Below the pieces are notes generated by a model that saw nothing but the letters and a program-made list of their open reading frames with translations, had not been told where the DNA came from and searched no databases. Below are positions 33,400 to 41,667 of a DNA stretch of 43,457 bases, piece by piece. The DNA comes from Candidatus Avichristensenella intestinipullorum. Its GTDB lineage: Bacteria > Bacillota > Clostridia > Christensenellales > Aristaeellaceae. A program made the position numbers and the translations under genes. The stretch is from NCBI GenBank assembly GCA_018713305.1, contig DVFI01000121.1, forward strand, positions 1 through 43,457, written 5' to 3'. Within the stretch, counting starts at the first letter, position 1. Each line of letters opens with the position of its first letter.

Positions 33400-33687
33400 T
33401 CACACTTCGATATGCGGGAGAATGCTCTCCAGCTCCTCATGGGGACGGGGAATGACATGGACGGACACCAGCTCGCCCACGCGATCGGCCGCCGCCGCGC
33501 CCGCGTCCGTCGCGGCCTTTACCGCGCCCACGTCGCCGCGCACCATCACGGTGACCAGTCCGCCGCCGACGTGCACTTTGCCGGCCAGGGTAACGTTGGC
33601 GGCCTTGACCATGGCGTCCGCCGCCTCGATGGAGCCGACCAAGCCCTTGGTCTCCACCATGCCCAGTGCGATCTTTTCACGATTCAT
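33400..33687 (-). CDS. EutM/PduA-like BMC-H shell protein 1
   Basis: 95-residue single-BMC protein, nearly identical in its core to the next gene, differing mainly at the N-terminus and the last 10 residues ([12 protein letters not shown]). AAAAGGAGG precedes ATG 33687. The pair probably arose by tandem duplication and may form mixed facets. Confidence 0.95.
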   Translation of the reverse strand: MNREKIALGMVETKGLVGSIEAADAMVKAANVTLAGKVHVGGGLVTVMVRGDVGAVKAATDAGAAAADRVGELVSVHVIPRPHEELESILPHIEV

Positions 33688-33751
33688 AGGTTGTTCCTCC
33701 TTTTTATTTCAGAGCGTATGCCTTGGCTTGTATGCAAACGGCGGAGGCGGG

Positions 33752-35230
33752 CTATGGCCGCCCGCGTACCTGCCGGAGTACGGCCTGCACAATGCGCTCC
33801 ATCTCCTCGGAGCTGAGCGCGTCGGCCGCAGCGCTGCGAACGGGCGCGGGCTGCGGCGCGGATTCGGCGGCGACCGCCTCCGGCTCGATGAGGCCATAGG
33901 CGGCGCGGCGAATCTGGAAAAGATGGTGGACGGTGACGTTATCGCTGGTGGCGCTCCCGCCCACCGCGCCGCAGCCCAGCGTCAGCGAAGGCATAATGCC
34001 CGTGGTCGCGCCGATGCCGCCCTGTGTGGAGCCGGTGTTGACCAGCAGGCGGGACACCGGTTTTTTGGTCAGGAACGTTCGCACCAGTTCTGCGTTTTGC
34101 GTATGCATGGACAGGCTGTGCCCCATTCCGCCAAAGCGCAGCAGCTCCAGGCATTTCTCGCAGGCGCTTTGCCAGTCCTCCACCGTGTAAAAGGCCAGGA
34201 TGGGCGAGAGCTTTTCGATGGAGAAGGGATACTCGCGGCCGACGTGCTCCTGCTCGCAGAGGAGTACGCGGGCGTCCGACGGGATGCGGATGCCCGCCAT
34301 GTCGGCGATGGTCTGCGGGCTGCGCCCGACGATGCGCGGATTGACCGTCGCCGCGCCGGGGCGCAGGATGACGCGGGCCAGCCTGTCCGCATCCTCGCCG
34401 GATACGAAATGGCCGCCCTGGCGTTTGAGTTCGGCAATCACCTCGTTTTTGACGCACCGTTCCGTCACAATGGACTGCTCGGACGCGCAAATGGTGCCGT
34501 TATCAAACGTCTTGCTCGCCAGAATGCGCCGCACGGCGTCCGGAATATTGGCCGTGCGCTCGATATAGGCCGGCACGTTGCCGGGGCCTACGCCCAGCGC
34601 GGGCGTGCCGGACGAATACGCCGCCTTGACCATGGCCGTGCCGCCCGTCGCCAGAATCAAATCGGACAGCTTCATCAATTCCGAGGTGCCCTGCAGGGTC
34701 GGCAGGGTCATCATGGACAGCATGCCGGCCGGCGCGCCCATGCGGCCCGCCGCCTCGGTCAGGATTTCCACGGTTCTGCCAATGCAGCGCACGGCGGACG
34801 GATGCGGCGATACAATCAGGGCGTTGCCCGCCTTGACCGAGATGAGGGCCTTGAAAATGGTCGTGGAGGTCGGATTGGTGCTGGGTACCAGGCCCGCCAC
34901 CACGCCCACGGGCACGGCCGCCTCGAGGATTCTCTTTTCCCGGTCCTCGCCGATGATGCCGATGCTGCGCACGTCGCGGATGGACTCATACACCGTGCGC
35001 CCGGCGAACAGATTCTTGGTCACCTTGTCGCCTTCCACGCCAAAGCCGGTCTCTTCCACCGCCATGTGGGCCAGTTCCCGGGCGTGCCGGCACGCCGCCT
35101 CGCTCATGGCGCGCACGATATCGTCCACCTGCCGCTGATTCATCTCGGCCAGCAGCGCCTGGGCCTTTTTGGCCGCGCGAATCAGGTCGCGTACCTCCTG
35201 TATGGAGGCGAGATCACGGTCCAGCTGCAT
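33752..35230 (-). CDS. EutE-like CoA-acylating acetaldehyde dehydrogenase
   Basis: 492 residues of the aldehyde dehydrogenase superfamily; oxidises acetaldehyde to acetyl-CoA with NAD. The catalytic Cys is in FDNGTICASEQS; VPSTNPTSTTIFKALI and ISPHPSA-type coenzyme segments match EutE/PduP. The C-terminus carries a linker and SSEEMERIVQAVLRQV, an amphipathic helix like those used for encapsulation; usually this peptide is N-terminal, and the first 17 residues here are not of that type. The ATG shares its A with the upstream stop (TGATG). Confidence 0.92.
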   Translation of the reverse strand: MQLDRDLASIQEVRDLIRAAKKAQALLAEMNQRQVDDIVRAMSEAACRHARELAHMAVEETGFGVEGDKVTKNLFAGRTVYESIRDVRSIGIIGEDREKRILEAAVPVGVVAGLVPSTNPTSTTIFKALISVKAGNALIVSPHPSAVRCIGRTVEILTEAAGRMGAPAGMLSMMTLPTLQGTSELMKLSDLILATGGTAMVKAAYSSGTPALGVGPGNVPAYIERTANIPDAVRRILASKTFDNGTICASEQSIVTERCVKNEVIAELKRQGGHFVSGEDADRLARVILRPGAATVNPRIVGRSPQTIADMAGIRIPSDARVLLCEQEHVGREYPFSIEKLSPILAFYTVEDWQSACEKCLELLRFGGMGHSLSMHTQNAELVRTFLTKKPVSRLLVNTGSTQGGIGATTGIMPSLTLGCGAVGGSATSDNVTVHHLFQIRRAAYGLIEPEAVAAESAPQPAPVRSAAADALSSEEMERIVQAVLRQVRGRP

Positions 35231-35808
35231 CAATCAGTCTCCTTTCCCAGCAGGGCGCGCAGGGCGTCCAGCAGGTCTTTCTTCTTGGCATAGCGTATCT
35301 CGTTGGGGGACATCGGGAAGCCTTCGAGCCTGCGGGCGTACTGCCGCAGGCGTACCACCTTCCACGTCCGCATCTGCTCCCACGTGGGCGCCGCCTCCGC
35401 GGGCGCCGGCTTTGGTTCGGACGCCGCAGCGCCGGCCCCCGGCGCCCAGGACAGCCCGCACGCTCTTCTCCCGCCTTCGCATCCGCCGCACTGCGCGCAG
35501 CCGTCCATATGGCGCCGGGCCGGTCCTTCTCCCACGTCCAGCGCCAGCATGCAGAATACTTCCGGCATCGCGCGGGGAATGACGTGGGCGGAAAAGACAT
35601 GTCCGACCCGGCGGGCCGCCTCGGCGCCGGCGTCCACCGCGGCCTGCACGGCGGCGACTTCTCCTTCGAAGCGCACCATGACCAGACCACCGCGCACATA
35701 ATCCGTGCCCAGCAGCCGCACGCGCGCGGCCTTCAGCCCCGCGTCCGCAGCCTCGATGGCGGAAACCAGGCCGATGGTCTCAATCATCCCCAACGCCGTT
35801 ACGCTCAT
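35230..35808 (-). CDS. EutK-like BMC shell protein with Cys cluster and SAP-like tail
   Basis: 192 residues. Residues 1-95 are one BMC domain (TALGMIETIGLVSAIEAADAGLKAARVRLLG... HVIPRAMPEV). Then comes CAQCGGCEGGRRAC, four Cys that could bind a metal or Fe-S cluster, an Ala/Pro linker (about 125-140), and a helical end (MRTWKVVRLRQYARRL... YAKKKDLLDALRALL) resembling SAP/Rho-N nucleic-acid-binding helices. Enterobacterial EutK also joins a BMC domain to a putative nucleic-acid-binding tail, though a different one. ATG 35808 follows GAGGAG. Confidence 0.8.
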   Translation of the reverse strand: MSVTALGMIETIGLVSAIEAADAGLKAARVRLLGTDYVRGGLVMVRFEGEVAAVQAAVDAGAEAARRVGHVFSAHVIPRAMPEVFCMLALDVGEGPARRHMDGCAQCGGCEGGRRACGLSWAPGAGAAASEPKPAPAEAAPTWEQMRTWKVVRLRQYARRLEGFPMSPNEIRYAKKKDLLDALRALLGKETD

Positions 35809-35812
35809 TCCA

Positions 35813-36472
35813 TCACTCCTCGAAGCAAAGCGGCCGGCCCGCCACTTCGCATACGGCCTGTGCAAAGGCCTGGCACGCAGCCGCGCAGTCGGACTGCGAA
35901 CCCGTCAGCAGCCCGCCCCCGAAATTGGTCGGGGACGGCGGCCCGTAAAACTCCACCAGCCGGACGCTGGCAGCCTTCAGCGCCTTGTCCATGGCGTAAA
36001 TGCTCTCCAGCGGCGGCGCAATCAGATACGCCAGCGGCGAACCCTCCGCGATGCCGCACGCGGCGGACAGGTAGCTGCCCGTGCGCGAAATACAGTGCGC
36101 ATAATAGGGCACGGAGTCGTCGTCATTGGCCGAATAAAAGCATCCGCCATGCTCGATAAACGCCGCCGCGGCCCGCAGTCCGCTTTCCACTTCGGCCGGC
36201 GTGGGGCCGGCCAGGATGCCCAGAAACTCCCCGGCCAGCGCGGTATTGGCGTTGGCCGCGCCTGCGTACATGGACTGCGCGTAGCACACGCGCACTTCGG
36301 CCTTCTTGGTCGCCTCGTCCAGGGCCGTATAGCCCACGTCGTCGCTGTCGCAGGTAATCAGCCCCAGCGACTGCTCCTGCGGCCGGAGTGAAAACCGTTC
36401 CTTCAGCGCGCCGTCCGCCCGCGGTATCATCCGGACGGAAAGCACCTTTGCCCTCAATGGATCGCCGCGCAT
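35813..36472 (-). CDS. EutL-type BMC-T shell protein
   Basis: 219 residues of the circularly permuted tandem-BMC family EutL, a trimer with a gated central pore. Typical segments: RPQEQSLGLITCDSDDVGYTALDEATKKAEV, YAGAANANTALAGEFLGILAGPTPAEV, HGGCFYSANDDDS and GSYLSAACGIAEGSPLAYLIAPPLE. ATG 36472 follows GGAGGAAGG, 11 nt after eutC. Confidence 0.94.
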   Translation of the reverse strand: MRGDPLRAKVLSVRMIPRADGALKERFSLRPQEQSLGLITCDSDDVGYTALDEATKKAEVRVCYAQSMYAGAANANTALAGEFLGILAGPTPAEVESGLRAAAAFIEHGGCFYSANDDDSVPYYAHCISRTGSYLSAACGIAEGSPLAYLIAPPLESIYAMDKALKAASVRLVEFYGPPSPTNFGGGLLTGSQSDCAAACQAFAQAVCEVAGRPLCFEE

Positions 36473-36483
36473 GCCTTCCTCCG

Positions 36484-37332
36484 TCAGACGGGCAGTTCAA
36501 TCCCGCTTTTCTGTTTTTCCAGCATCAGCCGAATCAAATCCACAATGTGCGCGCCCGCCTCCACACAGGGCGTTCCGCCGCTGTGGATGTTCGCCACCAC
36601 CGTGCGGCGGCTCTCTGGCATGCCCACCGTAGGCCGGTATGCCAGATAGGCGCTCATGCTGTTGGCCGTGACCAGGCCCGGGCGTTCGCCCAGCAGCACG
36701 CACACCACGTCCGCGCCCGTCGCCTCGCCAATCATGTCCTGCGTCGCCACGCGCCCGTACTTGACGAAAAACGGCTCCGCACACGAGACGCCCTCCGCCC
36801 GCAGGCCGTCCAGCACCACGGGCAGAATATCCCCCGCATTGGAGACCACCGCGCTGGACGACAGGCCGTCGGCCAGGTACACGACCGCGCGGGGCTTGTC
36901 CTTTGCGTGGCGGGCGATGTCCTGCAGCACGTCGGGCGCGAAGGCGCGCCCCTTGTCCGGCCGCGTCAGAAACTCGTCCCGCGATTGGCAGAGCGTCTGA
37001 AACGTCCGCAGCGAAAGGCTTTGCAAAAACGCCTCCGGCACATCGGAAAACACCGCGCTCTGCGCCGCCGTGTGGTCGGCCTGAAAGCGGAGCATCGTTT
37101 CGGTGCGATACCGTGCTCCGGCGTGGCCGACGCCCAGACGGGCGGGCGTTTTTTCCTTCAGCGCCAGGAACGCCTCGCGGTCCTGCGGGTCGTCCACCAG
37201 ATACCAGGTGCGCAAATCAATCTGCGCCAGGTCGGGCAGGGGCGTTTCCTGCTCCGCGCCCGCGTCGGCCCCCTCCTTTTGCATCTGTGCGAGCACGCGC
37301 TCGACAATTCGGCGGATTTCCTGCTCGTTCAC
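36484..37332 (-). CDS. Ethanolamine ammonia-lyase small subunit
   Basis: 282 residues. The N-terminal 20 residues (EQEIRRIVERVLAQMQ) form an amphipathic helix typical of compartment targeting. The core includes RLGVGHAGARYRTETMLRFQADHTAAQSAVF, VYLADGLSSSAVVSNAGD, VLLGERPGLVTANSMSAYLAYRP and NIHSGGTP, as in EutC. With EutB it forms the adenosylcobalamin-dependent lyase releasing acetaldehyde and ammonia. GTG 37332 follows AGGGGGG at 8 nt. Confidence 0.95.
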   Translation of the reverse strand: MNEQEIRRIVERVLAQMQKEGADAGAEQETPLPDLAQIDLRTWYLVDDPQDREAFLALKEKTPARLGVGHAGARYRTETMLRFQADHTAAQSAVFSDVPEAFLQSLSLRTFQTLCQSRDEFLTRPDKGRAFAPDVLQDIARHAKDKPRAVVYLADGLSSSAVVSNAGDILPVVLDGLRAEGVSCAEPFFVKYGRVATQDMIGEATGADVVCVLLGERPGLVTANSMSAYLAYRPTVGMPESRRTVVANIHSGGTPCVEAGAHIVDLIRLMLEKQKSGIELPV

Positions 37333-37347
37333 TTCGCCAGCCCCCCT

Positions 37348-38706
37348 TCAGCGCAGAAAGACCGACGCGTCGCCGGCCCGGGCCGTCAGCCGGCCGTTCT
37401 CCCAGAATCCCCACTTCTCCAGCCAGGCTTCAAATTCCCGTATCGGCGAAAGCCCCAGCGTTTCGCGAATGGCGGCGATATCATGATAGCCCGTGCTCTG
37501 GTAGTTGAGCATGACGTCGTCGCTGTGGGGCACGCCCATAAAATAGGTACAGCCCGCCCCCGCCAGGAGCACCGCCAGGTTCTCATTGTCGTCCTGGTCG
37601 GCCTTCATGTGGTTGGTGTAGCAGCAGTCGCAGCCCATCGGCAGGCCGTGGAGCTTGCCCATGAAATGATCCTCCAGGCCCGCGCGGATAAACTGGCGGC
37701 TGTCATAGAGGTATTCGGGCCCGATAAAGCCGACCACCGTATTGACCAGGAAGGGCGCGAAATGGCGTGCAAAACCGTAGCAGCGCGACTCCATGGTCAG
37801 CTGGTCCCAGCCGTTATGCGCGTCGCTGGACAGCTCGCTCCCCTGCCCGGTCTCGAAATAGAGCACATTGGGGCCGCGCGACGCGCCCCTGGCGAGCATG
37901 AGAGCACGGGCGTCCGCAATCATCCCGGCGTCGATGCCGAAAGCCCGGTTGCCCTTTTCGCTGCCCGCGATGCTCTGGAAAATCAAATCGCACGGCGCGC
38001 CCTTTTCCACCGCGTCCATGGCCGTCGTAACGTGCGCGAGCACGCAGTTCTGCGTGGGAATGGCGTAGCGCGCCTTCAGCTCGGCGAAGCGGTTGAGAAT
38101 GGCGTACACGCTGGCCGTCGACGCGTCCACGGGGTTCAGCCCGATGACCGCGTCGCCCACGCCATAGGAAAGCCCCTCGAGCACCGAGGCGGTAATGCCG
38201 TCCACGTCATCGGTGGGATGGTTGGGCTGCAGGCGCGCCGACAGCGTGCCCGGACGGCCGATGGTCGTCGCGCAGTGCGCGGTCACATGGATTTTCCGTG
38301 CCGCATAGACCAAATCCAGATTGCTCATCAGCTTGCAGACCGCGGCAATCACCTCGCTGGAAAGCCCGCGACCCATCCGCAGCAGCGTTTCCGAATCGCT
38401 GCACAGCACTTCCTCGCGAAGCTCGCCTATGGACATTTCCTTATATTCGTCGTAGATGCGCGTGTTCAAATCGTCCAGAATCAGCCGCGTCACCTCGTCC
38501 TCTTCATAGGGGACGGCGGGGTTTTCGCACAGCTCCCGAACCCGCAGGCGGCTGAGGACAATGCGCGCCGCCACCCGCTCCTGCGGCGTTTCTGCGGCCA
38601 CGCCCGCCAGGCCGTCGCCCGACTTTTCGTGGTTTGCCTTGCCCATCACCTCGCGCACGGAGTGGAACGTATAGTTCCGGCCCATCAACTGCGTCGACAG
38701 CTTCAC
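37348..38706 (-). CDS. Ethanolamine ammonia-lyase large subunit
   Basis: 452 residues, the standard EutB length. The catalytic barrel shows RPGTLSARLQPNHPTDDVDGI, GVGDAVIGLNPVD, FQSIAGSEKGNRAFGI, YFETGQGSELSSDAHNGWDQLTMESR and GCDCCYTNHMKADQDDNENL, all strongly EutB-like. It starts with GTG 38706 overlapping the eutA stop (GTGA). It commits the pathway to ethanolamine rather than a diol or choline. Confidence 0.96.
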   Translation of the reverse strand: MKLSTQLMGRNYTFHSVREVMGKANHEKSGDGLAGVAAETPQERVAARIVLSRLRVRELCENPAVPYEEDEVTRLILDDLNTRIYDEYKEMSIGELREEVLCSDSETLLRMGRGLSSEVIAAVCKLMSNLDLVYAARKIHVTAHCATTIGRPGTLSARLQPNHPTDDVDGITASVLEGLSYGVGDAVIGLNPVDASTASVYAILNRFAELKARYAIPTQNCVLAHVTTAMDAVEKGAPCDLIFQSIAGSEKGNRAFGIDAGMIADARALMLARGASRGPNVLYFETGQGSELSSDAHNGWDQLTMESRCYGFARHFAPFLVNTVVGFIGPEYLYDSRQFIRAGLEDHFMGKLHGLPMGCDCCYTNHMKADQDDNENLAVLLAGAGCTYFMGVPHSDDVMLNYQSTGYHDIAAIRETLGLSPIREFEAWLEKWGFWENGRLTARAGDASVFLR

Positions 38707-40124
38707 GGTTTCCCATCCTCCCCAGATGCGAATGCCAGCGTTTTGACCACCACGGGCAGCACGCGCCCTTCCGACAGCGGAACGCCGATGTCCACGGTAT
38801 CCCCGTACCGCAGATGGATACCGTCGATGCAGAGCACCGACGCGTCCGGTCCCCAGCGCCGCAGCAGCGCCTGGCCCAGCGCCTTGGCCATGTCCCGCTC
38901 CATGATGACGACCTTGACCGGCAGCGCCGTCATCGCCTCGCCCAGCTCTTCGGCGAGGCGGAGCACCGTCGCGTAGTCCGGCGCCCTGATGCCCTCAAAC
39001 CCGATGGCGCACAGGCCGTCGTGCAGCGAAATCTGTTCGAGAACGCGCGCGCGCAGGCCGTTCATGTCCTCCGCGTCCCGCATTCTGACCACGCCCACGG
39101 GCAGATTCTTCATCGGCAGGGTCACGTTGCGGTAGCAGACGGTGCTCCCGGATACTTCCACGCTGTATGCGCCCGCGCCAATCACCGTGGCGCTGTGCGT
39201 TTCCGGCGGCCGCATGACCCGGCCGCGGGTAAAAAACTCGCTGCGCGCCAGGCTCCTGCCCAGCTCCGCGCCGATGTCGGAAAACGCCGCGTCGTCCGTC
39301 CCTTCGCCGTACACGCACGCGCCCACGCCGCCCGAAAACGTATAAATATCCGCTTCGCACCCCTCGGGCAGCGCCTCGCCCACGCACAGCGCGTCATGCA
39401 GCGGCGTGCGCGGGCGCAGCCCCACGCTTTCCAGGAGCACGCCCGCCATGCGGTCGGCCAGGGCCTCCGCCTGCGCCTGCGTCAGCGTCTCCCCCGGCGC
39501 CAGGCGCACCCCCGCATCCCGGGCGATGCGCGACATCGCTTCGGTAAAGTCCCGCACCCGCAGGCTCCCCGGCTCGAAGCGCAGCAGCCGTCCGCCCACG
39601 TCCAGACAGGCGGCCTGCTCGGCCTCTCCGCGGCGGAACAGGCAAAGGTTCGTCGTGCCGCCGCCGATGTCCAGGTTCAATACCGAGCGTCCCTTCTCTT
39701 CCGACATCGCCGCCGCGCCGGCGCCGCGGCCGGCCAGGACGGCTTCCAGCCTGGGGCCGGCGGTCGCCACAACGAAATCCCCCGCAAAGCCCGACAGCGC
39801 CTCCAGCACGGCCCGGGCGTTCTGCTTGCGCGCCGTTTCTCCCGTAATAATCACCGCGCCGCATCCAATCTCCGCAGGACGGACACCCGCCTGGCGGTAG
39901 GCGTCTGCCACGAGGGCGCGCACGCCTTCCGCGTCGATGGTGTCAGGGCGCAGGAGCGGCGTGAGGCAAATGGGAGCACGAAAGAGCACGGTTTTTTCCG
40001 TAATTTGTATCCGGGGAATGGAAAAGGCGGGGGCGGTGTTGGAAAGCACGATGCGGCTGAATACCGTTTGCGTGGTCGAAGTGCCGATATCAATGCCGAC
40101 GCTCAGCAACGTCTCCCCGCCCAT
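38703..40124 (-). CDS. Ethanolamine ammonia-lyase reactivating factor EutA
   Basis: 473 residues (EutA is usually about 470). It has the ASKHA fold: the N-terminal phosphate loop VGIDIGTSTTQTVFS, a second LNLDIGGGTTNLCLF and a third ... IGAGAYSVEVSGSTV. EutA exchanges damaged cobalamin on EutBC using ATP. The chosen ATG 40124 has only a weak ribosome site (GGCGGGC); a TTG 15 nt downstream after GGGGAG is an alternative. First gene of the operon, with the promoter about 100 nt upstream. Confidence 0.92.
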   Translation of the reverse strand: MGGETLLSVGIDIGTSTTQTVFSRIVLSNTAPAFSIPRIQITEKTVLFRAPICLTPLLRPDTIDAEGVRALVADAYRQAGVRPAEIGCGAVIITGETARKQNARAVLEALSGFAGDFVVATAGPRLEAVLAGRGAGAAAMSEEKGRSVLNLDIGGGTTNLCLFRRGEAEQAACLDVGGRLLRFEPGSLRVRDFTEAMSRIARDAGVRLAPGETLTQAQAEALADRMAGVLLESVGLRPRTPLHDALCVGEALPEGCEADIYTFSGGVGACVYGEGTDDAAFSDIGAELGRSLARSEFFTRGRVMRPPETHSATVIGAGAYSVEVSGSTVCYRNVTLPMKNLPVGVVRMRDAEDMNGLRARVLEQISLHDGLCAIGFEGIRAPDYATVLRLAEELGEAMTALPVKVVIMERDMAKALGQALLRRWGPDASVLCIDGIHLRYGDTVDIGVPLSEGRVLPVVVKTLAFASGEDGKP

Positions 40125-40226
40125 CGATTCGCCAGCCCGCCTTCCCGGTCGCCTGCCCCGCGCCTCTTGCCCGCAACGCGCGCTGCGCGCCCCGGGCGCG
40201 AACGCTTTGTGACCTATATAGAAAAA

Positions 40227-40255
40227 ATTATACCCTTTGTCGCCGTTTTTGTCAA
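40227..40255 (-). promoter_or_regulatory. Promoter of the eut operon
   Basis: A full-consensus promoter on the minus strand: TTGACA (40250-40255), a 17-bp spacer and TATAAT (40227-40232). The leader of about 95 nt contains GC-rich hairpins but no B12-riboswitch box and no clear pair of ANTAR-type loops. It faces away from the ABC promoter; the 362-nt intergenic region shows nothing else I can name. Confidence 0.85.
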
Positions 40256-40398
40256 TGTTTGGAGCACGGCGAAATCCGCGGAGCACTACCCCGCCGCGCC
40301 GGGTCTTTTCTTCGCGGGCGACGGGCGCGCCCGGCCGCGTTCGCGCTGTTTTCGCCGCAGCGGCATGGCCGGGGCCGTGTCGGGTATAAAATGACGTC

Positions 40399-40427
40399 TT
40401 GACAAGGTAGGGCAGAGATGCTAAATT
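40399..40427 (+). promoter_or_regulatory. Promoter of the divergent ABC importer
   Basis: TTGACA (40399-40404), a 17-bp spacer and TAAATT (40422-40427), about 60 nt before the binding-protein ATG, which has AAGGAGGG. Confidence 0.8.
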
Positions 40428-40486
40428 ATACTTAATTTTACGGCTGTTATGCCACAAATCGCATATTGTAAGGAGGGTACCCTGTC

Positions 40487-41599
40487 ATGAAAAAACTGCT
40501 GTCCCTGGTACTGGCCCTGGTGATGTGCCTGTGCGCGTCAGGCCTTGCGCTCGCCGACGCGGAATCCAACCTGGCGGCGGCGGAGGCGGCCGCCAGCATG
40601 ACGCTGGAAGAGCTCGTCGCCGCGGCGCAGGCGGAGGGCCAGGTTTTCTCCGTGGGCATGCCGGACGAATGGGCGAACTGGAAAGACCTGTGGGCTTACA
40701 TTGAGGAAACCTATGGCATTGCCCACTCCGATACGGACATGTCCTCCGCCGAGGAGCTGGAGCGCTTCGCGCTGCAGGGCAAGGCGGACGCGGATATCGG
40801 CGATATCGGCATCTCCATGACGGGCGTAGCGGTCGAGCAGGATTTGCTCCTGCCGTTCAAGACCAGCCACTGGGATTCCATCCCCGACTACGCCAAGCAT
40901 CCCGACGGCCTCTGGATTGAGCCGTATACCTGCACCACCGCCTTCATCATCGACACCCAGAACGTGACCGGCGATCTGCCCGAGACCTGGGCCGACCTGC
41001 TCGAAGGCGACTACAGCGTCTGGATTGGCGACATTGAGCGCGCCGCGCAGGCGTATGTCGGCGTGCTGGCGTGCGCCTATGCGCACGGCGGCGACGAGAC
41101 CGACCTGTCCCCGGCCATGCCGTTCTTCGCGGAGCTGGCGAAGCAGGGCCGCCTGATTACTTCCGACCCGTACGTGGAGAACCTGGAAAAGGGCGAAGTC
41201 GGCGTCGCGGTCGTGTGGGACTTCAACGCGCTGGGCTATGCCGAGACCATCTACGAGGCGCAGGGCGAAGATACCGGCCGTTATGCCATCACCGTGCCCT
41301 CCGACGGCGCCGCGGCCTCCGGCTATGCTTCGGTCATCAACAAGTATGCCAACAACCCCTATGCCGCCATGCTGGTGCGCGAAGTCATTCTCAGCGACGT
41401 AGGCCAGAACTTCCTGGCGCTGGGCCATGCCAAGCCCATCCGCACCGACGTGGAGTTCTCCGAGGAGGCGAAGGCCGCCATCCTGGACGACTCGCTCTAC
41501 AGCAACGTCTACTATGTGGAAGACTGGTCCGTCTTTGACCAGACGGTCGCCGGCCTGCCCGAGCTGTGGCAGGAAGAGGTCGCCATCTACATGAACTGA
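40487..41599 (+). CDS. PotD/AfuA-type ABC substrate-binding protein
   Basis: 370 residues. A Sec signal peptide (MKKLLSLVLALVMCLCASGLALA) without a clear lipobox is followed by about 20 residues of Ala-rich linker and a type II binding-protein fold (VFSVGMPDEWANWKDLWAYIEE, ALQGKADADIGDIG, ETWADLLEGDYSVWIGD, WDFNALGYAETIY). The family serves polyamines, ferric iron, thiamine and 2-aminoethylphosphonate. Divergence from the eut operon and lack of EutH suggest ethanolamine or glycerophosphoethanolamine as ligand (inference). Conserved Tyr pairs that bind iron are not evident. Confidence 0.85.
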   Translation: MKKLLSLVLALVMCLCASGLALADAESNLAAAEAAASMTLEELVAAAQAEGQVFSVGMPDEWANWKDLWAYIEETYGIAHSDTDMSSAEELERFALQGKADADIGDIGISMTGVAVEQDLLLPFKTSHWDSIPDYAKHPDGLWIEPYTCTTAFIIDTQNVTGDLPETWADLLEGDYSVWIGDIERAAQAYVGVLACAYAHGGDETDLSPAMPFFAELAKQGRLITSDPYVENLEKGEVGVAVVWDFNALGYAETIYEAQGEDTGRYAITVPSDGAAASGYASVINKYANNPYAAMLVREVILSDVGQNFLALGHAKPIRTDVEFSEEAKAAILDDSLYSNVYYVEDWSVFDQTVAGLPELWQEEVAIYMN

Positions 41600-41619
41600 C
41601 CATCGCTTTGGTAAACGCG

Positions 41620-41644
41620 GGGGCTGCGCATTGCGCGCAGCCCC
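41620..41644 (+). terminator. Hairpin between binding-protein and permease genes
   Basis: Perfect 10-bp stem GGGGCTGCGC/GCGCAGCCCC with a 5-nt loop and no T-tract, 20 nt after the stop. Like the pstS-pstC hairpin it probably raises binding-protein mRNA relative to the permeases. Confidence 0.6.
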
Positions 41645-41667
41645 AAGTTCGTTAGGAGGGACGTGCC

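Noticed and set aside
32981..35293. 770-residue plus-strand frame
   Set aside because: Antisense of the two EutM genes and eutE; its apparent internal repeat only mirrors the duplicated shell genes.
36388..38976. 862-residue plus-strand frame
   Set aside because: Antisense of eutC and eutB; composition is antisense-like (His/Arg-rich).
40125..40226. Adenosylcobalamin riboswitch in the eut leader
   Set aside because: The leader is too short and I see no B12-box.
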